Assembly (NCBI GenBank): GCA_006386115.1
Contig: VFIW01000031.1
Location: forward strand, 1 to 64,000
Length of the DNA: 64,000 nt
Reading direction: 5' to 3'
From: Globisporangium splendens
Lineage: Eukaryota; Oomycota; Peronosporomycetes; Pythiales; Pythiaceae
Shown in pieces: positions 20,596 through 31,242 of the stretch. The stretch's first letter is position 1; each line of letters begins with the position of its first letter. The position numbers and the translations under genes are program-made. The notes under the pieces are model-generated. The model was not told the DNA's origin, made no database searches, and worked only from the letters and a program-made list of their open reading frames with translations.

Positions 20596-22017
20596 ATGAT
20601 GCCATTCGCGCACGCGCATGATGCGTTTCGTGACGACGCCATGTCGAGCAGCAGTGGCACGGAGAGTGGACTCTCGGACTCGGTGAGTCCGGCCACGCAC
20701 TCGCAGCTGACGGCTGGCAATGAAGTCAGCGAACAAGACGCGAAATTGATGTTGCGCCGGCGACGCCACCGTGACAATATGCTCCGGTATCGGCACAAGA
20801 AGAAGGCGACGCTCGGAGAGATGAAAACCGAGGCAGCGGTGCTCTCGGCGCAGCTGCAGAGTATGCTGAGTCTGCACGCGTCCCAGTCGCAATCGTACCC
20901 ATTGCTGACCCAATTCCATCACGAGGCTCACCAAGGCGCGCTGGTGGTGCGAGGACCTGGACCAACCGCGATGGATGAATTCGTCAACGTGCTCGTTCAG
21001 AAGGAGCAACTGCAGCACGAAAATATTGATCTGAGGAACCAGTTGGAGACCGTGGAGAGGTTCCACCAAACGCTACGCGACGAATGTGAGATGGAGAGCG
21101 ACGACAGCATGGACAACGCGTCAAACAACCGAAGCGCACAGAAACCGCGCGGGGGTCGACCTCAATTACCGAGGAAATCGATCGCAGCCAAGCAGCAAGG
21201 AGGCAAGTGGATCTCGTTCCTCGACGACGAGCCGCCGTTCTACTACGTGCCGTACACTGAGGCCGAATGCCACGCTATTCTTCGTGAAACGCATGCGAAT
21301 ATGTACCGCATGCAGCTGAATGACTTGTCTCGGAGGAACAATGTGCATATCATGACGCTGTTTGACTGGACTGTGAGCCTCGTGTACGAATTCGACGAGG
21401 CCGTGCAGATGACGATGATTCGATACACGTTCCGGAAGACATTTCGGCGATCGCCTCGACGTATCGACGAGCTCGTACAGAGCGAGTGGGACATTTTGCA
21501 CGACCCGAAGTTGTATCAGAACCTCCACCGAGTGCCAGTCCGATCCAAGGTGCTGCAGCGTGTGAACGCAAACATGAGCGTCGCGATGTGGAATGCGCCG
21601 GAACCGCAGCAGAGCCTCAAGTACCGCAACGTCAGCCTTTTCTCGCGCAGCCTGTTCGAAAACCCAGAGGGGAAACGGTGTCACATGATCGGAATCTCGG
21701 CCGTCTCCTTGAAGATACCGGACAAGGACGACGATTTCGAAGACGAAACCAAGGACGAGAGCACGCAGGAGCGTCCGCTAGCACCAACCATCACCACGTC
21801 AACGGCGAATGGCGAGCTGGTCGTGTACGTTACTGGCGGGTTTCTTTACACGCTGTTCAGCCAGAGCCCTGAGAACGAAGAAGGCACAATTGACGTCGAG
21901 TTCGGTGGGTACATCCTGGTGATGACCGAAGCCCAGGGACGGTTCCTCATGGTCGAACTCGGCGGCACCTGCGTGCGCTTGGAGCAGTTGTTGTTCCCAT
22001 TCCGAGTCTTGACCTAG
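20596..22017 (+). CDS. bZIP-like / START-like paralogue 5 (best-preserved type member)
   Basis: 473 residues, single exon. The basic region at ~54-75 (RRRRHRDNMLRYRHKKKATL) has Asn61 followed by seven residues and Lys, matching the bZIP N-x7-R/K rule, with the oomycete-style MLRYRHKKK core. A short zipper follows (EAAVLSAQLQSMLSLHASQ), then a second coiled coil (~120-155: FVNVLVQKEQLQHENIDLRNQLE). The C-terminal domain (~199-473) opens with SFLDDEPPFYYVPYTEAEC and includes LFDWTVSLVYEFDE, RYTFRKTFRRSPRRIDELV, WDILHDPKLYQNLHRVPVRS, WNAPEPQQSLKYRNVSLFSR and the end GRFLMVELGGTCVRLEQ. The strand/helix order resembles START domains; this is inference. Probably nuclear. Confidence 0.85.
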   Translation: MMPFAHAHDAFRDDAMSSSSGTESGLSDSVSPATHSQLTAGNEVSEQDAKLMLRRRRHRDNMLRYRHKKKATLGEMKTEAAVLSAQLQSMLSLHASQSQSYPLLTQFHHEAHQGALVVRGPGPTAMDEFVNVLVQKEQLQHENIDLRNQLETVERFHQTLRDECEMESDDSMDNASNNRSAQKPRGGRPQLPRKSIAAKQQGGKWISFLDDEPPFYYVPYTEAECHAILRETHANMYRMQLNDLSRRNNVHIMTLFDWTVSLVYEFDEAVQMTMIRYTFRKTFRRSPRRIDELVQSEWDILHDPKLYQNLHRVPVRSKVLQRVNANMSVAMWNAPEPQQSLKYRNVSLFSRSLFENPEGKRCHMIGISAVSLKIPDKDDDFEDETKDESTQERPLAPTITTSTANGELVVYVTGGFLYTLFSQSPENEEGTIDVEFGGYILVMTEAQGRFLMVELGGTCVRLEQLLFPFRVLT

Positions 22018-22369
22018 GGCTATCTAGGCTATTCTCAACTGTCTATGAATTCTATGAATGCTGAACGCAAGGCATCGTAGTGTGTGTATAAAAGGAAGCT
22101 AGGGTGACAGAATTTAGTCAGAGCGCGTCAAGTTGAGCTGCCCATCAACAGTAAATGCACGCTTCTCATTGCTCGAGGCCAATATTTGTTTTCAAGTGTC
22201 GTTATTAATCGAGGTCAATACACAATTGCGGGTCAGTCTCACTTGTGGTCACAAAAATGTGTGGTCCACGTTCATCTGATACTAAGTACGCGCGAACCTA
22301 ATGCGATTCTGTCTCACTTGGCAAGTTGTCTCGTTCTTGCAACTCTTCCTACTCGAGCCAGTAGTCGGA
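22018..22369. other. Short intergenic stretch before paralogue 6
   Basis: Probable terminator of paralogue 5 and promoter of paralogue 6. No distinct element was recognised. Confidence 0.4.
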
Positions 22370-23703
22370 ATGGTCAACGTGTTCAGCGAAGCGGTGGACG
22401 CCGACCTCGTGCGCGCGCTCGTGGACTCGGGTGCGGCCGATGCAATCGTGGCCGAGCAGAGCGCCAAGCTCCTGGAGTGGCGACAGCGGAACCGCGACAA
22501 GATGAACCGCTACCGGCGCTTCAAGCCCGAGAGCCTGAGCAGGTTGCGGCAGGAAGAAACCACGCTCGCCGCGCAATTGCAGCGCATGCTACGTCTCCGC
22601 GCGTCCTCGCATTCAGAACCTCCTCCAGTCCTCAGCTAGCTACTGTAGAAGCACGGTCAACGATGGACGACCTCATCAACGTGCTCACCCAGAAAGAGCC
22701 CATGCGGAAGGAGAACCTCGAGCTGCGGCGACAGCTCGAAAGTGTACACAAACTCTACGAGACACTGCGCGACATTTGCGAGCAGGAGAAGCGCCTACGG
22801 TCGAAAGACGCAGCAACAGCACAACACCACGCACATCATCATCGCGGCGACGTGAGTATTCGGACAACGCAACTGGATGCCAATCGGAGATTAGACGCAC
22901 GAGGGTCCTGGATGTCCTTTCTGGACGAGGAGGCTCCGTTTTTCTACGCGCCGTACACCGAAGCGGAGTGTCAGGCCGTTCTCCGTGAGACTCACGAGCA
23001 GATCTCTCGATTGCAGACGCGGTATTTGAACAAAATCTATCAGGAAAATGTGCATATTGTGAAGCATTTCGGGTGGACTGCGAATCTCATGTGTGAATAC
23101 GACGACGAGCTGAAGGTCAACATAATCGTGTTCACATTCAAGAAGACGTTTCGGAACGCTTCGCAGTCCCTCAGCGACCTCGTTGCGAGCCGCTGGAAGA
23201 GCCTGTTGACTCCAGACTCGTTCCGATCCTTCCACCGCATGCCAGTCAAGTTAAAGGTGCTGCAGACCGTGAATGAGAACATGAGCGTGGTGATGCGGAA
23301 CAACCCAGATCCTGGAGAGAGTCTTAGGTACCGCAACGTCTCGCTGTTTTCGCGCAGTGCATATGTAAATCCCCAGAGCAAACTGTGCCACATGATCGAC
23401 ATCACTGGCATCCCGTTCAAGGTGCTGGACCAAGAAATTGGTGGCAGTGAAGCTAACAGCAACGTAGAGAAGATCACAACAACCACGGCCACAACGGAGA
23501 AGGGCGAACAGATCCTATGCTTGAACGGTGGCATCCTCACGGCGCTGTTCAGCGAGGGTGAGAATGACGGAGACATCGACGTGGAGCTTTGCGGACGCAC
23601 TGCGATTCTGAACGAAGAAATGGGGCAATTCCTCTTGGTCGAGATCAGTGGCTCGTGCATACGGATCGAGCACGCGCTGTTCCCATTTCGACTGCTCACC
23701 TGA
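22370..23703 (+). pseudogene. bZIP-like / START-like paralogue 6, frameshifted
   Basis: The N-terminal part from ATG 22370 (MVNVFSEAVDADLVRALV) has the motif SGAADAIVAEQ shared with paralogues 7 and 8, then a basic region QRNRDKMNRYRRFKPES in which the Asn is replaced by Lys44, and a zipper (TTLAAQLQRMLRL). This frame stops at 22639. The second coiled coil (MDDLINVLTQKE) and the complete C-terminal domain (APFFYAPYTEAECQ to IRIEHALFPFRLLT) continue in a different frame from about 22600 to 23703. The switch lies at about 22590-22640. A tiny intron could in principle restore the frame, but a frameshift is simpler. The rest is well conserved, so the break is recent or an assembly error. Confidence 0.7.
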
Positions 23704-24470
23704 ACGAAAAGCTTGGCCATTTTGGCGCGTCGCGTAGTCTGTTGGATTTGTATCCTTCTTGAGTTGTTAATTCAAGCATCAGAGCCAATTTGTTTTTCGC
23801 CGGCTGATCAATCTGTCAGCATTTCTGGCTTCATTTCCGGCAAAGACAAGTGCAAATGCAAACTTGACGCCGTCCGTTCAAGAAGCATCCCTGTCGTCTC
23901 TATCATGAATGGCAGCACAACCCCCACTCTCTATTTCAGGGATCAGATGGAATCAATTCAACCCCTAAATCTGCTGTGCTGGGGATAAGCGCTTGAAGCA
24001 ACGCATTTTTCCTTGAGACATTCTTGAGATTGACGATGTGCGTGATTAGGTTGCGCTACTCTGGGAGCTGAAAAGGAGAATGTAAGAACCACGAAAATCG
24101 AACACAGAAGCTGAAGCTGGCAGGCTTTCAGCGTCGAGGTCAAACAAATCGTTGAAGTTGGTTCGTAAGCCAGAAATTGCCGGGAGGGTGGCACAAGAAA
24201 GGGCCAAATCGGTCGTGCTGCAAGCGGGAATTGTGGCGGCTTCCACCGCGCGAGGGACTTGACCTCGAACAATGAAAGAGCAGTGCAGGTTGTGAGGGAT
24301 AAGGATTCAAGAACGTCACTGGTTCCACGGTTTTCGATCGTCAAATCATTGCGTCACATTGTTTTGCGTTGATTCTTGCTTCTCTACCTAAAAAGGCTTT
24401 CACCACACGCTTTCAGACCAGACAATTCCGTTGTTGTCGCCTGCGTGTGGCTCCACCCGCCTGTCGTCGT
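23704..24470. other. Convergent intergenic between paralogues 6 and 7
   Basis: Both flanking genes end here (plus strand on the left, minus on the right). No coding frame or repeat was recognised. Confidence 0.5.
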
Positions 24471-25955
24471 CTACGTTAGCACTCGGCACGGGAGCAGCAA
24501 GTGTTCGAGTCGCACGCACGTGCCTCCGAGCTCGACCATGAGGAACCGGCCCTGTGCTTCGTTCAAGATGTCGGTGCGTCCGCCAAACTCGACCTCGACG
24601 TCGCCCTCGTTGGGTCCATTTGCGAACGTCGTATACAGGAACCCGCCGTGCGTGTACACGACCTCGGGATCGTCGGCTGCTTCGTCTGCACTATTGTTGT
24701 CGTCGTGATGTGGACGGACCTGATCGTACGTTTGCAGTTGCTGCTCGCTGAAATACTTGAGCGGGATACCGGTGATCGTCACCATTTCACACGCGCGGCC
24801 ATGTGGATTCTGGTACGAGCACCGCGAAAACAGCGACACATTGCGGTATCGCGTGCTCTGCTCGGGTTCGGGTGCATTCCAGATCGCGACACTATGCACG
24901 CTCGAGATGCGCTGCAAGATCTTGGAAAACACGGGCACACGGTGCAGCATCTGGTACTGTCGCGCGTCGTGCATGATCTCCCACAGGCGCTGCGCCAGTG
25001 TGTCGATATCTTGCGTCGCGTTGCGGAACGTTTTCTTGAACTGGTACCGGATCATCGTCACGCCAATGACGTCGTCGACTTCGAAGACTAGACTCGCTGC
25101 CCAGTCGAAGAGCGAGACCACTTGCGTGCTCCCATCACACATACCCGCGTCGTACGTGGTCTGCAACGTGAACACGTTCTGGAGTGTGTTCGTGAGGATC
25201 GCGATAGCTTCTTGCTCGGAAAACGGCTCGTAGTAGAACGGGACGTCGTTCTCGAGAAACGTGACCCATACGCCATGGTCGCTTCCTCTGTGTCGCTGAT
25301 CGCCGCTGCTACTACTTCCAGGACTACTCTCGCCGCTGTCGTTACCGCTGTTCTGATTCCTCTTGTGCTCTTTCATCGACAGAACGAGCATCCGCTCCCG
25401 CTTGGCGTCCTCGTCGTTGTGATGATCCTGCAGCAGCGCGCGGAGCTTCTGGTAATCCTCGAGCTGCTTCCGCAACGCGACGTTCTCGTGGTGCAAGTGC
25501 TCCTTCTGCGCGAGCACGTGCACAAACCTGCTCACTGGCGTCGGCGCAGGCTCCATCAGCGCCAATAATGAGGTCTGTGCATGCACTCTACTGGGTGAAC
25601 TAAGGAAGGTTGCATCCTGATCGCGACACTGCGCTTGCGCCTTGTGCGCGTGCAGCAGCTGCTGGAGCTTGGCGGCCAGTTGCTGCTCCTCGGACTGCAT
25701 CTCGCCAAAGGAGCTCTTCTTTCGGCGCCGGTAGCGGATCATGCTCTCGCGGTGCTTGGTCTTGCGCGCGAGCGCCTTGGCGGCTTGCTCGGCCACGATC
25801 GCGTCGGCCGAGCCCGAGTCCAGGAGCTTGCGCACGAGCTCCGTGTCGACCTGGAGCTCGTCGTCGTCGCCATTGTCAGCTGGCGCCGCGCGCCGAGGCG
25901 GCGAGTGGCGGTGATTGTTGCCGCCGGCGATTCCGTTGTCGCCGAGCGCGTTCAT
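24471..25955 (-). CDS. bZIP-like / START-like paralogue 7
   Basis: The ATG at 25955 (MNALGDNGIAGG) is chosen; the frame is open for a further 11 codons without an ATG. 494 residues. An N-terminal motif TELVRKLLDSGSADAIVAEQ is shared with paralogues 6 and 8. The basic region KTKHRESMIRYRRRKKSS has Ser71 at the invariant Asn position. A zipper (EEQQLAAKLQQLLHAHKA) and a second coiled coil (FVHVLAQKEHLHHENVALR) follow. The C-terminal domain runs from VTFLENDVPFYYEPFSEQE to GRFLMVELGGTCVRLEHLL and keeps LFDWAASLVFEVDD, FKKTFRNATQDIDTLAQ and WNAPEPEQSTRYRNVSLFSR. The END-side sequence TCVRLE is shared with paralogue 5. First of three consecutive minus-strand copies. Confidence 0.85.
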   Translation of the reverse strand: MNALGDNGIAGGNNHRHSPPRRAAPADNGDDDELQVDTELVRKLLDSGSADAIVAEQAAKALARKTKHRESMIRYRRRKKSSFGEMQSEEQQLAAKLQQLLHAHKAQAQCRDQDATFLSSPSRVHAQTSLLALMEPAPTPVSRFVHVLAQKEHLHHENVALRKQLEDYQKLRALLQDHHNDEDAKRERMLVLSMKEHKRNQNSGNDSGESSPGSSSSGDQRHRGSDHGVWVTFLENDVPFYYEPFSEQEAIAILTNTLQNVFTLQTTYDAGMCDGSTQVVSLFDWAASLVFEVDDVIGVTMIRYQFKKTFRNATQDIDTLAQRLWEIMHDARQYQMLHRVPVFSKILQRISSVHSVAIWNAPEPEQSTRYRNVSLFSRCSYQNPHGRACEMVTITGIPLKYFSEQQLQTYDQVRPHHDDNNSADEAADDPEVVYTHGGFLYTTFANGPNEGDVEVEFGGRTDILNEAQGRFLMVELGGTCVRLEHLLLPCRVLT

Positions 25956-28595
25956 GGCAAATGGTGGTGTGCGAGGTCGCAAACCCAAGTAGAACCGCAG
26001 GAACCGACTGGCACCACGTGCGCCAAGTCAGACGCAGCCACGCCCCGACGCAGGAGGGAAGCAACTGATTTGGCGGCATGTTCGCTGCTTCCGAGCGCCA
26101 ACTCAGGCTCGACAAGAGGCACTCGCACTCGAGCCAAAATATCGAATCGGACCTCCTCGCGAAAAAAAGAGGGACTGGTTTATGTACCGTGCGAGAAAGA
26201 AAGAAACCCGCCACAAACGGCTGGGCTCCATCCATATCAGAGTCTGTCCGGCGTGGGCTTTCTCTTCCCACGTGAGGTCTCGGCAATATGCAATACGGGG
26301 ATTATCAAAAGAGCGCAATGGGTTCAGAGATTGAGAAAGGTCTAACCCCCAGCATTTTCGTCATGTTTCGCTTGTGCTTGGGTTGGATATGCCAGATGGC
26401 CCTGGTTTGTCGCGCTTTTCGGTGCTGCCCTATGCCGTCTGCAGTGGATGGGCTTAAGTGAGGGGGAGGGAACGGATGCACCTGCCTGCCATTTCTGCGG
26501 GTGTGAGTGAGCCGCAGTTGAAGGGTGCGCGTGGGTAGGTGAGCGCGCGAGCACAAAAAGCGCCTTCAACTGCAGGTCACACCGCGAGGAGCTCAGCCAG
26601 AGAAGTGGCTCACTGATGCTTCATTGCGCGAGTATCAAGCTAGGGACAGTGCCTAGTGTGCGCTGAAATGTTTCGAGTTCACAGATGCACTGATATTCAG
26701 CGTTGTCACCTTTGCGAGTGTCAAAGTATACCCAAATCAGACACTGGTAGTATGGAAACTCCAGTGTACCACTTCTTTGTTTTGACTTCGGCACGAGACA
26801 AAGGTCCAAAAGGAGCTCCTGGAAATGGACGCGGCGCTCACTGAGAGACCAGCTGACAATGCTCCCTCCCAAGTGGAGGAGCAGCCTCGGGACTCACGGG
26901 TACGAAAGGATCGACCAGAGCAAGGGAACAATGAGCAGAAATCACCATCCTCCACATGCAGACGCGTGTCTGTTTTTTCACAATCTGTTCCACTTGTTGG
27001 CGGGAAAGCGAAATCCTCAAAGTCCAAACAAGGCTGGCGCCGTCACCTCAATCGAAAAAGAGCATGACGAGCTGTCACGCACTCCCAGTGCTCAAGACGT
27101 TCTGATCAGCAAACGCGACAACTGAAGCCTGCGATTCTGATCATTTCTTTGTTCTGATGGTTTTTCGGGATTAATGCTCAAAGTGTGAAGGTCACGGAAG
27201 GGGAACGATGCTTTGTTGGTTCACTTTTGAGGATCACCCCCTGAAACAGCCACAGCAGTGTACCTCTTCCACTCAATTAACTGTGAAGTGTCTGAACTGA
27301 TCAAGACCCCCACCACACGTTTTCTGCTGCAATGCGACGGAGCCGAGACTCAACTGCTCTTTCTGCCGGCGGCAGCATCAGCGAAATCGTGCCACGAGCA
27401 GCAAAGCCGGCAGTCGTTGAAGCACCGGATGGGTCCACCTTCTGGCTCTGGATTGCGCCTTGACCTCGTAATGTGAGCAACAGACTCAGCAAGCGCGACG
27501 TTCGTGGCCCTCACGATTCAGTCGACGCGGCATGAGCTGTGCTTTTATAATAACAATGATATATGGCATATACTAGAACTGTGGCAAAGTGGCACCTGTG
27601 TTGTCCGCTTTGTGTGGATATTGATGTGGGAAAAATGGAAGCCACCCCAAGCAAGATGACGCAGGTGCAAGCCCTTTTCTGGCGCTTTTCCTCCCAGTAG
27701 TACCACTCTTTATTATGCAATTATCTTGATAAATAGCTATCAAATTGTTGAGAAGTTTTCAAAGTTCAAGAATGCTATCCTGTGCATTCAATTACCTCTT
27801 ATAGTCGATAAAATGAAAAATGGCGTTAAGCTGAGACACGCATCTCAGATCTTGGAGAATGGCTTGAAAAAAGCGGAGGGCGGACGCATCCCCTCCCTTT
27901 GCCTTAGTGGACCTCCTCTCTACCTGCGCCTGGCACTTCAAGTGCAGACGGATGCGTAGAGGTCCATCGGGCAAGCAGGTTGGTCAGGACTGCTCGACCA
28001 AGCAATCGTCCACGAAGGGAAACTGTGCGAGAGAGAGAGAGGATCAGTTGCCTCGGGTCAGAGAATGTGTGGACCACTTTGATTTTCATTAAGTGCGCGC
28101 TTTGAACAGTGCGAACTTTGGACACTGCATTCGCAAAGTATCATTGCATTCCAGTCTTTCAACAAGATGTCTGCAGCAAATGGACAACTGCCCGAGCTGC
28201 ACTATGTACAATTGGTCAAGCCTACAAATCATCACTCTGACCTCCAGGTTGCATACAGTAGTAGTAGCAGCAGTACCGGTGCATCTCCATGTAAAGATTC
28301 CTCAGTGAACATTCGTGTGCTCGAAGGTTGCGTTCACTTGACATTCTCATTCTACTCTATCGCAGCGCCGTGCCCTTCTTTCCTTCAAACCAAGAGCGTA
28401 GATCAAAAGTAAAGTACATCGGACACTGCCCACAGATCTCTCTTAGACCATACGTATCAGTCGTCTCAGACAAAAGGACTGGATCACTTCAGCTCGAGCG
28501 AACGATCCGAGATCCCCGACTACGATGGATACCAATGGAGACAAGTCCTGCTGCTCACATACCTGAGTATGCCTTCCACTAACTAGTTGACTTCA
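25956..28595. other. 2.6-kb intergenic stretch, no gene recognised
   Basis: This is the largest gap within the array. Frames at 26621-27027 on the minus strand have a mildly coding look (aromatic-rich, for example FPYYQCLIWVYFD) but are split among frames and match nothing I know; they may be a relic. The rest shows only short chance frames. Confidence 0.4.
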
Positions 28596-30008
28596 TCAGC
28601 CTTCGTCCGAGCTACTCGGCAGCACACGGAATGGCAGCAGCAAGTTCTCGAGTCGAAGCAACGTCGTCCCGAGGTCGACCATGTAGAATCGTCCGTGATC
28701 TTCATCGAGGATCTGGATTTTGCCTCCATACTCGACGTCGATTGCACTGGGTTCCAGCTGGTTGGCGCGATAATGTGTATAAATGAAGCCATTGCTCGTA
28801 AACCACATCACAGGGTCTTCTTCAGATGCTTGATCTGACGCAGTACCATCACCACCATCTTCGCTACCGCCATCACTGCATGAAGGTCGCGTGGAAGTGG
28901 AACATAGGGGTAATCCTTTCGGCGAAAGCGCCAAGACGGCGAAGAGCTGGCCGTCTCGACCCGACGGATCTCTGTACGATCCCCGCGAGTGAAGCCCCAG
29001 CACGCGCACCTTGAGACTTTGGTCTGCGGACGGTGCGTTCCAGACGCGAAGACTCATCTGGTCCGCATCGAAGGACTGCATGACCCTCGACTTGATCTTC
29101 CCGCTGTGGATCTCGTCGTACAATTTCGGGTCGTGGAAGACGCGCCACTCCAGGTCCACAAGTTCTTCGAGGCTGCGCATGGGATTCCGGAACGTCTTCG
29201 CGAATGTATACCGGAGCATGTTGACCTGCTGGTTCTCGTCCCATTCAAACAGGAGTCGCACAGTCCAATCGAAGAGCGACACGACCTGCGCGCGCGACTG
29301 AAATGAAGGCGTCTGGTTTTGTATCTGGAATTCAAAGATTCGCTGCCTCATCTTGTTCACGAGCACCCGGGATTCCTGTTCGTCGTATGGGATATAGAAA
29401 AACGGATTGTCGTCGTCCTCGTCAAGCTGCACCCAATACCCGTTCGCGCCGTCATTGTCTGAGGCGCGGTTTGCAACCTGGCCACTTGGAGCTTTGCTTT
29501 CATCTTCTGTGTTTTCGCTACGTGGCGATCTTGCTGCTATGGACGGCCGCATAAACTCGGCATCGATGTTGCTACTCGCGAACAACTCGGATTCTTCTCG
29601 GAGCATTTGCTGGAACTTCGTGAATGCCGTCCATTGTTTGCGCAACGCAGTGTTTTCTTGGCGCAGTTGCTCCTTCTCGGTCACGAGATCCACGAACGCA
29701 TTGAGCTTCGTTGCAATCTCTGGAGACTGCGCTCGGGCAGAAGATGCGGCCTCGCTGGTCTGTGATGCATGCGCATGCACCGTCGCATGCAGCTGCGCCA
29801 GCAGCAACCGTTCTTCGTGCTGCATCTCCTCGATACTCACTTTCTTCCGGTGGCGATACCGCGCCATGTTGACGCGCCGCCGTTGCCGCCGGGCCAGCAG
29901 CGTCCTTGCAGCCTGCTCCGCGACGATCTCCTCCGCCGAACCGGTTGCGAGCAACTCGCGCACAAGCTCTGGATCCACGATCACCTCCGAATTATCGTCG
30001 CTGTCCAT
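28596..30008 (-). CDS. bZIP-like / START-like paralogue 8
   Basis: 470 residues from ATG 30008. The N-terminus has PELVRELLATGSAEEIVAEQ, the motif shared with paralogues 6 and 7. The basic region RRQRRRVNMARYRHRKKVS keeps Asn47. The zipper (ERLLLAQLHATVHAHASQ) and second coiled coil (FVDLVTEKEQLRQENTALRK) are standard for the family. The C-terminal domain starts around residue 200 (NPFFYIPYDEQES) and includes LFDWTVRLLFEWDE, FAKTFRNPMRSLEELVDLEW, WNAPSADQSLKVRVLGLHSR and GRFYMVDLGTTLLRLENLL. An acidic, Ser-rich insert (SDGGSEDGGDGT) interrupts the domain before its last third. The leader is CT-rich. Confidence 0.85.
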   Translation of the reverse strand: MDSDDNSEVIVDPELVRELLATGSAEEIVAEQAARTLLARRQRRRVNMARYRHRKKVSIEEMQHEERLLLAQLHATVHAHASQTSEAASSARAQSPEIATKLNAFVDLVTEKEQLRQENTALRKQWTAFTKFQQMLREESELFASSNIDAEFMRPSIAARSPRSENTEDESKAPSGQVANRASDNDGANGYWVQLDEDDDNPFFYIPYDEQESRVLVNKMRQRIFEFQIQNQTPSFQSRAQVVSLFDWTVRLLFEWDENQQVNMLRYTFAKTFRNPMRSLEELVDLEWRVFHDPKLYDEIHSGKIKSRVMQSFDADQMSLRVWNAPSADQSLKVRVLGLHSRGSYRDPSGRDGQLFAVLALSPKGLPLCSTSTRPSCSDGGSEDGGDGTASDQASEEDPVMWFTSNGFIYTHYRANQLEPSAIDVEYGGKIQILDEDHGRFYMVDLGTTLLRLENLLLPFRVLPSSSDEG

Positions 30009-30081
30009 TGCTCTCTCTCTCTCTTTGTGTGTTGCCCTTAAAGCTCACTTTGCACTATATGGTGTAGTCTCGGGTCGATCT

Positions 30082-30411
30082 TCAGACTGACGCGCTGTGC
30101 GGTGTAGCAGCAAGGCGCATGCGAGACGAGGACGAGAACAGACAGAGAGAGAGAGTCCACGTCTGCCGTTTTTTCTGTCTCTGGCGGATTTGGCTCAGCG
30201 ACTGCTCTTCCTCGTCGAAGATCGCGCAATGACCAGCACGAAAGCCAATCAGCGCGTTGATCAGTGAGATGAATCCCCAAATGTACGCCAACGCACTGAT
30301 CGCACATCCCTGGGAAAGAAAAAATGTGTACAGTGCACGAGCGAGCGTCTCAGAAACCTTTGTAAACGCCATGTGGACAACGTCATCCACCCAGAGTGTG
30401 TACACTTGCAT
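30082..30411 (-). CDS. Possible small membrane-protein exon, doubtful
   Basis: A frame on the minus strand contains a hydrophobic helix (CAISALAYIWGFISLINALIG) followed by an acidic segment (AIFDEEEQ). A pyrimidine-rich tract ending in CAG immediately precedes it, so it could be a 3' exon; a 48-nt GT...AG stretch upstream is in phase. A further coding-looking stretch (GMIPWKKPGHLYFMRHKDG) lies in another frame near 30520-30590 and could be an upstream exon. I cannot identify the family. It may equally be the promoter region of paralogue 8. Confidence 0.2.
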   Translation of the reverse strand: MQVYTLWVDDVVHMAFTKVSETLARALYTFFLSQGCAISALAYIWGFISLINALIGFRAGHCAIFDEEEQSLSQIRQRQKKRQTWTLSLCLFSSSSRMRLAATPHSASV

Positions 30412-31242
30412 TGTCGCTCCCCATCGCGGCGGAACAGCGGCGGAAGAGAGAAGAGGAGCGCGAGGTGGGAAGACGATCGGACGCTCAAGTCATCCATCAC
30501 CCCATCTTTATGGCGCATAAAGTACAAGTGGCCCGGCTTTTTCCACGGGATCATGCCAATATCAATCGCCAGGAGCTCCGTTGCAGACGATGGGCTGACG
30601 AGCGAGCTCCTCGAAGTTGCGCTGTGTATCCAGGGAATAATATCTTTTGCGAAGATCTTGCACACTCGCGGCCGCCCTTACCGGCGACTGATCTGACCGC
30701 TTGATTGCACATTGCATTAAGCACAGCGAGCCGTGGCCAGTCGATGGGTAGAGGTACGGTTCTCTGACGTAGCGTCATGATGATTGCTTATGCTGCTGGC
30801 CTTTCTGAAACGGATCCAACCTCAGTCAGCGCCGCAAGACCCGGCAATTTGCGCTGTGGGAATTCGCGTCTGATGCAGTTCTAACTGCATATCGAATTGA
30901 GCTCCTCGCGCAGATCTCAAAACGAGTTCCTTTGGAGGATTGCAACGTAGTGCTGTGAAGAAGAATGACGTCACGCACTGGGGATGGCACTAAGATAACG
31001 ATGGCAAGCTCATATTAAAACCTTAGAAGCCGAGTGGGATCTCACTTAATCTTGCTTCTGTTTGCAAGGCATCAGTGCCTCGCTTCCTGAACACCTCGCA
31101 CAGTACCAAAAGACCCGTCTCTGAAATCAACCTGCTTCTTTAGAGGAGGCGGCACTGCCTATTCATTGCACCAACATTGCCTTGCATGCGCTTGGGAACT
31201 CTACTCTAGTAGGTCCTAATGGGATCGAATCTGTGCGCTCGG
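30412..31242. other. Intergenic between paralogues 8 and 9
   Basis: Apart from the possible exon noted around 30520-30590, I see no gene, RNA or repeat here. Confidence 0.4.
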
